From Occultella glacieicola (GTDB lineage Bacteria; Actinomycetota; Actinomycetes; Actinomycetales; Beutenbergiaceae), in the NCBI RefSeq assembly GCF_004353825.1, contig NZ_SMNA01000003.1, positions 1 through 64,000 on the forward strand: a stretch of 64,000 nucleotides of DNA, read 5' to 3'. Position numbers and translations under genes: made by a program. A model generated the notes under the pieces. It was not told the origin of the DNA. It searched no databases and was given only the letters and a program-made list of their open reading frames with translations. Shown piece after piece: positions 1 through 7,298 of this stretch. The first letter of the stretch is position 1; each line of letters begins with the position of its first letter.

Positions 1-842
1 CCGCCGGTGCCGCCGACGCCGACGCGGCCACGATGGTGGCGGCGCCCGCCGCCCGGGCGAGTGCCGCCGTCGACGGCGCGACCAGCCGCACGAGCCCCGT
101 CCGGCCGGGCGTCCCGGGGCGGGTGACCTCCGCGGTCGCCCCCACGGTCGTCGCGACCGGCCTCGCCTGCGGCCACCCGGGCCGCCCACCGGTGCTGACC
201 GGGCTCGACCTGAGCATCGAACCGGGCCGCGCCGTCGTGGTGGTCGGGCCGAGCGGGGTCGGCAAGACGACCCTGCTGCTCACCCTCGCCGGCCTGCTCG
301 ACCCCGTAGCCGGCGAGGTCCGGATCGGCGGCGGCGCCGCGGCCCCGCCGTCGGCGACCGTCGCCCTCACGGCCGAGAACGCCCACGTGTTCGCGACCAC
401 GGTCCTGGAGAACCTGCGCGTGGCCCGCGGCGACGTCACCGTGCAGGAGGCCACCGACGCCCTCACCCGGGCCGGTCTCGGCGACCTGCTCGATCGGCTG
501 CCGGACGGCTTGGGCACCATGCTCGGGCCGGACGCCACCACGCTCTCCGGCGGGGAACGCCGTCGGCTCCTGCTCGCCCGCGCCCTCCTGCACCCGGCCC
601 CGCTGATGCTGCTCGACGAGCCGGGCGAACACCTCGACCCGGCCACCGCGGACGCGCTCCTCGCCGACATCCTCGACGTCGGCCGCGAGCGCGGCGTGCT
701 CGTGGTCACCCACCGGCTCACCGGTCTGGACCGGGCCGATCGGGTGATCGACCTCGGCCGGGACATCCGTCCCTCGCCCGAACCACGGCCCACCGGCCAG
801 ACTGGAGGCATGGACACCCTCGTGCTCGGCCACCGGTCATGA
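1..842 (+). CDS. cydC: ABC transporter ATP-binding C-terminal part, CydC-like (partial at window start)
   Basis: The reading frame is open from base 3 with no stop upstream, so this is the 3' part of a longer gene and the internal ATG at 33 is not its start. Visible are Walker A (GPSGVGKTT), the ABC signature (LSGGERRRLL), Walker B (LMLLDEPGEHLD) and the switch His in VVTHR: a complete nucleotide-binding domain after a linker. The CydC assignment rests on domain style and on the GAF-kinase neighbour usual for this locus. CydDC exports cysteine and glutathione for cytochrome bd assembly at the membrane. Its stop overlaps the next start as ATGA, so the two are translationally coupled. Another fused exporter is possible because the membrane domain is outside the window. 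Confidence 0.72.
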   Translation, partial: AGAADADAATMVAAPAARASAAVDGATSRTSPVRPGVPGRVTSAVAPTVVATGLACGHPGRPPVLTGLDLSIEPGRAVVVVGPSGVGKTTLLLTLAGLLDPVAGEVRIGGGAAAPPSATVALTAENAHVFATTVLENLRVARGDVTVQEATDALTRAGLGDLLDRLPDGLGTMLGPDATTLSGGERRRLLLARALLHPAPLMLLDEPGEHLDPATADALLADILDVGRERGVLVVTHRLTGLDRADRVIDLGRDIRPSPEPRPTGQTGGMDTLVLGHRS

Positions 843-2470
843 AGCAGTTCCTCGACGCCGTCCTCTCGGTCACCTCGCGGCTGCACCTCGACGACATCCT
901 CGCGAACTTCGTCCGGGCCGCCGCGGACCTGACCGACGCCAGGTACGCGGCGATCGGTGTGCTCGATGCGACCGGCGAGACCGAGACCTTCGTCCAGTAC
1001 GGGGTCGACCCGGTCACCCAGGCGGCGCTCGAGCACCCGCACGGACGCGGGATTCTCGCCGCGATCCCCACGGACGGGGTGCTGCTGCTCTCCGACCTGA
1101 CCACCCACCCGCGGTTCCAGGGGTTCCCCGAGGGGCACCCGATGATGCGGACGTTCCTCGGGGTCCCGGTGCGGGTGGCCGACCAGGTCTACGGGCGGCT
1201 CTACCTGTCCGAGAAGGCCGGCGGCTCCCACTTCACCGAGGCCGACGCCGAGAACATCCGGATGCTCGCCGCGGCGGCCGCGATCGCGGTGCAGAACTCC
1301 CGCCTGTACAAGGAGGCGCAGACCCGGCAACGGTGGCTCGCCGTCGGGCAGGAGATCACGACGGCGCTGCTGTCCGGGCTCGACGTCGAGGACGCGCTCG
1401 CCCTGATCGCCCGGGAGGTCCGCAAGGCCGCGGACGCCGACACCGCCGTGGTCGTGCTGCCCGGCGTCGGCGACTCCTGGCTGATCGAGTTCGCGGACGG
1501 CGACCCGGTCGGGGACCTGGTCGGGATCGTGATGCCGCCGGACGGGCGGGCCATGACCGTGCTGGCGGAGAAGGAGGGGATCATCGTCGACTCCTTCGCC
1601 CGGGCGCGCAACCTCCGGGTGCCGGAGTTCGGCCGGTACGGGCCCTCCCTGTACGCGCCGCTCATCGCGGAGGGTCAGAGCATGGGCGTGATCATCCTGC
1701 TGCGGAACAAGCACGCCCCGGAGTTCACCCCGAGCGACCTGAGTGTGGCCGAGTCGATCGCCCGGCAGGCTGCGCTGGCGCTCAAGCTCGCCGAGGCCCG
1801 CCAGGCGCAGGACCTCGCCGGGCTGATCGAGGAACGCGGGCGGATCGCGCGGGACCTGCACGACATGGCGATCCAGCAGCTGTTCGCGACCGGGCTGCAG
1901 CTGTCCCGGGCGCGCGAGCAGGTGCCCGCCGACGACGAGGACCTGCGCCGCGTGCTCGCCACCGCGCTCGACGGCGTCGACGACTCGGTGCGCCAGATCC
2001 GCGCGATCGTGCACAACCTGCGCTCCCCGGACGAGAACGCCCCACTGCTGGAGCGGCTGCGCCGGGAGGCCTCGCTCGCTCGCACCGGTCTCGGGTTCGC
2101 ACCATCGCTGGTACTGGAGGCCGTGGACCCCGTGACGGGCGTGCCGCGGGCCTCACAGGAGGCGGGCGAGGACCTGGACGCGCGCGTGGACGCCGACCTC
2201 GCCGACGACGTGGTCGCCGTGGTCCGGGAGGGGCTCGCGAACGCGGCCCGGCACGCCCAGGCCGCGTCGGTGCACGTGCGTCTGGCGCTCGGGCCGGAGG
2301 ACATCGAGGTGGTGGTCACCGACGACGGCGTCGGGATCGACCCCGACCAGACCCGCTCGTCCGGGCTGAGCAACCTCGCCGCCCGGGCCCGCCGCCACCG
2401 GGGCGAGTTCCGGCTGGAGCCGGGGCCCGACGGCGGAAGTTCTGTGGTCTGGACGGCGCGGTTGGGCTGA
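839..2470 (+). CDS. GAF-domain sensor histidine kinase, DevS/DosS-like
   Basis: A 543-residue soluble kinase with two GAF regions (about residues 10-155 and 175-320), a HisKA_3 dimerisation helix with the phosphoacceptor His341 in ARDLHD, and a C-terminal HATPase_c domain (VREGLANAARHA, DDGVGID). No membrane helices are seen. In the DevS/DosS family GAF domains sense gas, redox or small ligands and the kinase phosphorylates a NarL-type regulator. It is coupled to the upstream cydC-like gene by an ATGA overlap, which suggests redox or oxygen sensing. No regulator follows directly; the likely partner is the DevR-like protein at 8696-9349, across an accessory insertion. Whether heme is bound cannot be judged. 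Confidence 0.88.
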   Translation: MKQFLDAVLSVTSRLHLDDILANFVRAAADLTDARYAAIGVLDATGETETFVQYGVDPVTQAALEHPHGRGILAAIPTDGVLLLSDLTTHPRFQGFPEGHPMMRTFLGVPVRVADQVYGRLYLSEKAGGSHFTEADAENIRMLAAAAAIAVQNSRLYKEAQTRQRWLAVGQEITTALLSGLDVEDALALIAREVRKAADADTAVVVLPGVGDSWLIEFADGDPVGDLVGIVMPPDGRAMTVLAEKEGIIVDSFARARNLRVPEFGRYGPSLYAPLIAEGQSMGVIILLRNKHAPEFTPSDLSVAESIARQAALALKLAEARQAQDLAGLIEERGRIARDLHDMAIQQLFATGLQLSRAREQVPADDEDLRRVLATALDGVDDSVRQIRAIVHNLRSPDENAPLLERLRREASLARTGLGFAPSLVLEAVDPVTGVPRASQEAGEDLDARVDADLADDVVAVVREGLANAARHAQAASVHVRLALGPEDIEVVVTDDGVGIDPDQTRSSGLSNLAARARRHRGEFRLEPGPDGGSSVVWTARLG

Positions 2471-2687
2471 AGGTCGCCCGGTTCAGGTCTGTGGCTTCGG
2501 GTGGGTCACGTGCGGATCTGGTTCGAGCGCCGATCTCTGCGCGGGCGACTCGGCCGTCGGGGCCGCTTGGGGACTCGCCAACTTGTGACCGGCTGACCGT
2601 CCGCCGCCCCGTCAGCGGCCTGATCGGACACCAGGCCATGGCCCCGGCGGACGTAGTCTCGGAAGCGTCGGGAGGAGTGTGAGGCCG
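2471..2687. other. Intergenic region downstream of the sensor kinase
   Basis: No gene, strong hairpin or recognised motif is seen. It marks the left junction of the accessory segment that ends near 7298. Confidence 0.5.
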
Positions 2688-2879
2688 ATGAGCAGGCACG
2701 AGTGGTCCGGCGGGGCGAGCACGGGGACGGCGTCCGCTCGGGCTCCCTCCCGCGCCGGGAGCGCGCTGAAACTCGCGCTCGCGGTGCCACGGCCAGAGGG
2801 AGCGTCGGTGCCGGAGGAGCACCGCAGGCGTTGCTCGGCCTGCAGCGGGCTGCGGGCAATCGAGCGGGGCGTGTCAGAT
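2688..2879 (+). pseudogene. Decayed N-terminal fragment resembling eCIS-associated DUF4157-type proteins
   Basis: A start-like ATG at 2688 opens a frame beginning MSRHEW. The recognisable motif LLGLQRAAGNRA is in a second frame (about 2827-2868), so a frameshift near 2800-2825 is needed to join them. Motifs of the type LxLQRxAGNxAV are found near the N-terminus of actinobacterial proteins linked to extracellular contractile injection systems, usually before a DUF4157 domain. Here the sequence runs straight into the left end of an IS256-like element at about 2880 and nothing of the downstream domain remains. Only the short motif supports this, so identification is tentative. Confidence 0.42.
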
Positions 2880-4345
2880 GGTCTGTGTAAGCGGTTCCGG
2901 GAGTGAACTGGAGCATGGACATGACTGCGATGGAGCAGAAGCAGGAGAGTGAGTCGTCGTTCGGTGCGGTCTCGTCTGGGCCGGCGACGGCGCGGGAGAC
3001 GGTGAACGCGATGGTCGGTGCTGGCCTGTTCGATCACGTGATCGCTCGTGCTGCCGATGGCGAGCTCACGCTGACGGGTCCGGGGGGTTCCTGCCGGAGA
3101 TGGTCCGAGCGGTCCTGGAGGCCGGTCTGGCGACCGAACTGAGTGATCACCTCGGTGATGAGAAGGGCGACCCGGCCGGTCGGGGGTCGCCGAACTCCAG
3201 GAACGGATCCACCCCGAAGACGGTCGCGACCGAGGTCGGCGACGTGGCGCTGGCGACCCCGCGGGATCGGGCCAGGACGTTCACCCCGCGCCTGGTGCCC
3301 AAGGGCGCCCGCCGGGTCGGTGGTCTGGACGAGATGATCATCAGCCTCTACGCGGGTGGGATGACGGTCCGCGACATCGGCCATCACCTCGCCGCGACGC
3401 TCGGGACCGAGCTCTCCCCGGACACGATCAGCAACATCACCGACACCGTCACCGCGGAAGTCATCGCGTGGCAGAACCGGCCGTTGGAGGCGATCTACCC
3501 GATCATCTACATGGACGCGATCGTGGCGGGAGATCCGCGACGGCGCGCACGTGAGCAACCGGGCCGCGCACATCGCCGTCGGCGTCGACCTGGACGGCGT
3601 CAAGCACGTCCTGGGGATCTGGATCCAGGCCCACGAGGGCGCGAAGGTCTGGGCCGGGTCTGCGTCAAACTGGCCAACCGGGGCGTCAAGGACGTCCTGA
3701 TCGTGTGCTGCGACGGGCTGAGCGGGTTCCCCGAGGCGATCGAGGCGACCTGGCCCCAGACGACCGTGCAGACCTGCGTGGTGCACCTGATCCGGGCCGC
3801 GATGCGGTTCGTGTCCTACAACGACCGCAAGGCCGTTGCGGCCGCGCTGCGCCCGATCTACACCGCCTCCAGCGCCGATGTCGCCGAGACCGAGCTGGTC
3901 ACCTTCGCCGACTCCAACTGGGGCAAGAAGTACCCCGCGGCGGTCGCGACCTGGACCAACGCCTGGGAACGGTTCATCCCCTTCCTGGCGTTCCCGCCCG
4001 CGGTGCGCAAGATCATCTACACCACGAACTCGGCCGAGTCGCTGAACTTCCAACTGCGCAAGATCATCAAGAACCGCGGCCACTTTCCCTCCGACGAGGC
4101 CGCCACCAAGCTGCTCTGGCTGGCGATCATGAACATCGAGGACAAACGGGCCCGAGAACGCGCGAAGGAACGCGGCAAGCCCGCGAACAAGCGCAAAGCA
4201 CCCGGCCGCCTCGTCGAGGGCCAGACCGTCACCGGCTGGACCGCCGCCCTGAACGCCCTCGCGATCGCTCACCCCGAACGCCTCGCCGGCTACCTCATCT
4301 GACACCAAAGAAACCAAGCAAGTGGAAATCACTTACACAGAAGAC
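2880..4345 (+). mobile_element. IS256-family insertion sequence, degenerate
   Basis: The element is bounded by imperfect inverted ends sharing TCTGTGTAAG: left copy at about 2881-2898 and right copy on the opposite strand at about 4322-4342. Between them lies a Mutator-type transposase gene broken by frameshifts. The right end interrupts an IS110 transposase fragment, while the left end abuts an unrelated gene fragment, so the flanks no longer correspond to one simple insertion. No clear target duplication was found. Confidence 0.8.
2903..4302 (+). pseudogene. IS256-family transposase, three frameshifts
   Basis: Homology to IS256/Mutator transposases is clear along about 430 codons (for example MTVRDIGHHLAATLGTELSP, CVVHLIRAAMRF, NSAESLNFQLRK). 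The frame breaks in a G run at about 3081-3086, where one base appears missing, again near 3529, where one extra base appears, and is restored near 3659 by a missing G. Residues between the last two points are read out of frame, losing the segment after YMDAIV that carries part of the DDE catalytic core. The longest open stretch is 3100-4302. Real decay is likely, but homopolymer sequencing errors could mimic two of the three changes. Confidence 0.85.
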
Positions 4346-4561
4346 TTGACAGGCTCGCCTGCGGGTCAGGTGCCGGCAGTCCTCCAGGGCGAACCGCACC
4401 CCGTGCTCGTCGTGGTCGCGGAATTGTGCCGACCACTGCACCAGGGCCAGATGTCCCTCGGCGTTGGTGCGAACGGTCTTGGTGGCCAACCGTCTGCCGA
4501 CCTCGTCCAGCGCCACCACGGTGTGTGTGCGCTTGTGGGAGTCGGTGCCGATCATGACCAT
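4346..4561 (-). pseudogene. IS110-family transposase, N-terminal fragment
   Basis: From ATG at 4561 the frame reads MVMIGTDSHKRTHTVVALDE, then GRRLATKTVRT and LEDCRHLTRR, the start of a DEDD-type IS110 transposase with its first catalytic Asp and Glu regions. About 70 residues remain of roughly 350-400. Homology stops where the right end of the IS256 element begins, so the rest was lost at that junction. The non-coding stretch up to about 4785 is probably the upstream end of the same element. Confidence 0.78.
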
Positions 4562-4784
4562 GCGGGCAACCTCCAGATCTCGTCTCGGGAACTCGGGCAC
4601 CCTGGCGCCAGCGAGACGAGCACGCCTCAATCCAGCACGACCTCCGTCGCAAGCAGGCTCCTATCAAGCCACGCACCCGCTGGCGCCAGGGCACCCGGCC
4701 GAGGCCGCACATCGGGGACAAGCCACCGAGCACCAGCGCGCGCCGAGGCAGCGAAGAAACGAGCGAACCCCGGCCGGGTACCAC
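4562..4784 (-). mobile_element. Upstream non-coding end of the IS110 remnant
   Basis: This stretch lies between the IS110 transposase start and the truncated IS3 orfA. It has no convincing coding frame and replaces what should be IS3 orfB, which places the IS110 insertion inside the IS3 element. The exact IS110 boundary is inferred. Confidence 0.5.
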
Positions 4785-5084
4785 TCACTGTGGCATTGAC
4801 GCGAAGAAAGTTGTTGCGGCCTTCAGTACGGCCACGTCCTCGCGCAACCGACGGTTCTCGGCCTTCAGCCGCTTGATTTCCTCGTGCTCCTGGCTGCTGA
4901 CTCCCTCGCGGCGTCCGGCGTCGACCTCTGTCTGGGTGACCCATCGGCGCACCGACTCCCGCGAGACGCCCAACTGCTTCGACACTGCGACCATCGCCTC
5001 GGTCACCGACGGATACTCCTGCTGGTGCTCACGCACCAACCTGACGGCTCGAGCCCGCAACTCGGGATCAATCTTCTTCGGCAT
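4785..5084 (-). CDS. IS3-family transposase OrfA
   Basis: A 99-residue protein with the HTH_Tnp_1 fold: MPKKIDPELRARAVRLV, then QLGVSRESVRRWV, then a leucine-zipper-like helix (EIKRLKAENRRLREDVAVLKAA), which is standard IS3 OrfA. In intact elements OrfA and OrfB are joined by a programmed -1 frameshift to give the transposase. OrfB is absent: IS110-type sequence starts just after the OrfA end, so the protein could bind ends but cannot transpose. The left IS end probably lies at about 5142 within GTATGAAGCGCCCCAGG read on the minus strand. Confidence 0.85.
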   Translation of the reverse strand: MPKKIDPELRARAVRLVREHQQEYPSVTEAMVAVSKQLGVSRESVRRWVTQTEVDAGRREGVSSQEHEEIKRLKAENRRLREDVAVLKAATTFFASMPQ

Positions 5085-5139
5085 GTGCTCATCCTCCTGG
5101 ACTCAAACAGGAGCGGCATCAAACCTGGGGCGCTTCATA

Positions 5140-5661
5140 CATGATCAGAGCCGCTTTGCCGCAGGTGCGGGCCGAGTGCGCCAAACTTGCCGTCGCGAGC
5201 GTGTCGCGGTAGTCACGCTCATGGCAGCGCTTCAACGACCGGAACAACGTCCGAAGACTCGGACACGGGGCACCGATCTCGGCCAGCACCCGGACCGTGT
5301 CAGCCTTCGAGGTCGGCTCAATGATCCGCGCGAGCGCCATCGCCGCGAACGCCTCATCACCCAGGGCATCGAAACCCAGATGCACGTACGCGTCCGTCAG
5401 CACTTCCCAGAGCAAGCGGCTTCGAGTCGCCGCCACACGAGCACCCACCCCCGAGCTGCCGCCGGGATCCGGGCCAAGGTCAAGGACCCCCTGCCCCGGA
5501 CGCAGCCGCTGCCGGGCGATCTCCATCTACAGCGCGAGTTGGGCCTCATCGTGAGCCGAGCCGATGTGCTCGATGCCCGTGACCTGCCGGCCCTGCTTAT
5601 GCACGATCTGGACCGCCCGCGCCCCCGAGGCCGTGGGCACCTTCCGCACGAACGAAGCCAC
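5140..5661 (-). pseudogene. IS1634-family transposase, truncated, with internal stop
   Basis: Read from a GTG at 5661, the product shows FVRKVPTASGARAVQIVHK and IEHIGSAHDEAQLAL, then an in-frame TAG (5527-5529), then EPTSKADTVRVLAEIG and LKRCHERDYRDTLATASLAH. These match the N-terminal third of IS1634-type transposases (about 500 residues). The frame is cut near 5140 by the IS3 element end. With both a stop and a truncation it is inactive. Confidence 0.78.
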
Positions 5662-5840
5662 CAGCCGAGGCTACAACCCCGAATTAGTCACCCCGAACGA
5701 CCCCCAGCCCGACCATCACCGCAGGTCACAGCCCCGCGCACCACCCCGACCCCGAAAGTGGCACGAGTCAGGCCAGAGCACGAGACTGACTTCTCGACGC
5801 TCGGTCAACACGTAACCGAATTCAATCTCGTCATGAGCCG
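5662..5840. other. IS1634 flank and junction to lower-GC DNA
   Basis: The segment after the IS1634 start probably holds its terminal sequence (near 5750-5775, around CCCGAAAGTGGCAC). From about 5770 to 6900 base composition becomes visibly less GC-rich than the surroundings. No gene is seen. Confidence 0.4.
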
Positions 5841-6056
5841 TTACATCAGCGCGACGATGATGAGTGCACCGACTATTACTGCGGCGAGAGCGGCGCCAAC
5901 TATCGCTGCAACGAGAGCTGGCTTCGACATCCGTGTTGCGCGTCGCTCGGACGGGATCGGCGCTGCCTCGTTTGGATTCAGCGCGAAGGTCCGTGCGCTC
6001 TCCAGAGCGAGACGGCGTTCTCGGTCCTCACGGTCGAGATTATTACCCTGCTCCAA
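5841..6056 (-). CDS. Small C-terminally anchored membrane protein, unknown function
   Basis: A 71-residue product with a charged N-terminal half (REDRERRLALESARTF) and one hydrophobic helix at the extreme C-terminus (about residues 47-70, ALVAAIVGAALAAVIVGALI), so tail-anchored with most of the chain in the cytoplasm. Start is TTG at 6056; an AGGA sits across the stop codon of the upstream gene (6066-6068), which suggests coupled translation. It is third in a minus-strand operon behind a secreted protein and a small unknown protein. No family was recognised. Immunity to, or helper of, the secreted product is a guess from position only. Confidence 0.55.
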   Translation of the reverse strand: MEQGNNLDREDRERRLALESARTFALNPNEAAPIPSERRATRMSKPALVAAIVGAALAAVIVGALIIVALM

Positions 6057-6065
6057 GATTCAGTC

Positions 6066-6410
6066 CTATCCGTTCCCGGCGTCTATTCCTGGGAGGTGGA
6101 TGACGACAGAGTGCGAAAGGTCACTAAAGCCGCTTGTGTCAAGTACCACCTGACGTTCCCCCGACGTAGGTGAGATGTTCTCCAAGATGCTTGGGGCGAC
6201 TTGCACTAAACCCTGACCTGCGAGATCTGCACTCTGCACACCGTCAGGGACAAGCACGAATTGGTGAAACAATCCATTGCTGGAGCCAAAAGTGCTAACG
6301 AGACCATACGATTGAATCGCCGCCACGTCGCTGCAGGCGACGGCCGAGTACTCGCCGACTACGGTTTCTAGGCAACGTTCGCCAGGTCGATCGAAAGCCG
6401 ATATGCTCAC
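6066..6410 (-). CDS. Hypothetical protein, translationally coupled to secreted protein gene
   Basis: A 114-residue product from a GTG at 6410 whose GTGA overlaps the stop of the upstream gene (6407-6409). It has two cysteines close to the start (GERCLETVV, SAVACSDV) and no signal peptide or membrane helix from this start; the C-terminus reads DLSHSVVIHLPGIDAGNG. The same frame stays open upstream to 6551, so an alternative is one longer exported protein split by a frameshift at about 6430-6490. The overlap geometry favours two genes. Family unrecognised. Confidence 0.5.
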   Translation of the reverse strand: MSISAFDRPGERCLETVVGEYSAVACSDVAAIQSYGLVSTFGSSNGLFHQFVLVPDGVQSADLAGQGLVQVAPSILENISPTSGERQVVLDTSGFSDLSHSVVIHLPGIDAGNG

Positions 6411-6856
6411 TCCGGGATAAATAGACGAGGTACCGGACGCCGTGGCAGATCCAAGCGCCGGAATGACTCGGCCCAGATGGCGCCAGTCAGTTGGATCAAG
6501 AACTTGTTTCCTGGACTGGGTTCGGCGTTGGGGTCCGGGTTGTACACCCATTTCGCCTTCGTCTTCTCGTAGCCGTTCGGACCGTTTACACTCGCCGAGG
6601 CGCCCCCGATATTGTAATGTGCGCCGAGCCAGGCCGTCACGTTAACGAACTGACCCGTAAATCCGTCGATCTCTGCGTAGACACCAGTTCGACTGATGTA
6701 CTGCTGGTGGGAAGGCTCGACTCGATATATTCCCTGGGCTGTGGTTGCGTTGAACCAGGTCGAGGTGGCCGCTGTCGCTGGAGCGGCCGGGCTTAAGGCT
6801 AACGCTGCTGCCATTAGAATTGCGACACCGCTTGCTCGCCGCCAAAGTTTAATCAT
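6407..6856 (-). CDS. Small secreted protein with Sec signal peptide, unknown function
   Basis: A 149-residue product with a clear Sec signal: MIKLWRR, hydrophobic core GVAILMAAALALS, and an Ala-X-Ala-type cleavage region near PATAA (about residue 30). The mature part is polar and rich in Asn, Gly, Thr and aromatic residues (WFNATTAQGIYRVE, AWLGAHYNIGGASASVNG). The start has a good ribosome binding site (GAGGGG). The last 25 residues become Arg/Pro-rich (FRRLDLPRRPVPR), consistent with either a real tail or a frameshift. Base composition is lower in GC than neighbours, suggesting transfer. A bacteriocin or surface role is possible but not shown by any motif. Confidence 0.6.
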   Translation of the reverse strand: MIKLWRRASGVAILMAAALALSPAAPATAATSTWFNATTAQGIYRVEPSHQQYISRTGVYAEIDGFTGQFVNVTAWLGAHYNIGGASASVNGPNGYEKTKAKWVYNPDPNAEPSPGNKFLIQLTGAIWAESFRRLDLPRRPVPRLFIPE

Positions 6857-6888
6857 GTTCCCCTCTGAACGAATGACTGTCCTCTAAC

Positions 6889-6917
6889 ACTACACCTGGC
6901 TGGATGTGGTTGGTCAA
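6889..6917 (-). promoter_or_regulatory. Sigma70-type promoter for the secreted-protein operon
   Basis: On the minus strand a -35 TTGACC (6912-6917) and a -10 TGTAGT (6889-6894) are separated by 17 bp, placing transcription start about 25 bp upstream of the ATG at 6856. Confidence 0.55.
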
Positions 6918-7298
6918 CCCTCCAAACGGGGTCAAAGTCAAATAAGGGTCAGCCACCTGCGGGTGTTCCGACACCTCTGGCCTCTCGCCCGGTGTCGTGG
7001 ACGACGCGCCCGAGGTCAGTACACCTCACACGCCGGGCGTCCGATCGACCACTCGTCGAGGGCGCCCGAAAAGACCGATCCGCACGAGCGCTTCGACAAG
7101 GGACAGCCACGTCGTCGAACTCCAGGAGGATGTCGCCCTCTCAGGTACGTCTCCCGCGAAGTCACACGCCGCGCGGCGGCGCCAGGTTCACGCCGGTGGC
7201 AGCTGGGGCGACGACGGCAATGACGAGCCACCGCTGCTGACGCGACTTCCACGCCGAGCACAGCGAGCCGGCGGAGTCCTGACCGGCGCCCAGACCGC
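6918..7298. other. Gene-free right flank of the accessory segment
   Basis: No recognisable gene is found. An open plus-strand frame (6997-7302) has GC-driven composition and no similarity I recognise; it may be a scar of lost sequence. The M20 peptidase gene ends at 7299. Confidence 0.4.

Noticed and set aside
1333-2682. 449-codon plus-strand frame overlapping the sensor kinase
   Set aside because: Arg/Ala/Gly-rich product typical of a +1 shadow of a high-GC gene; the kinase domains lie in the other frame.
3034-4332. Open frame of 432 codons antisense to the IS256 transposase
   Set aside because: Composition follows the codon positions of the transposase on the other strand; no recognisable domain.
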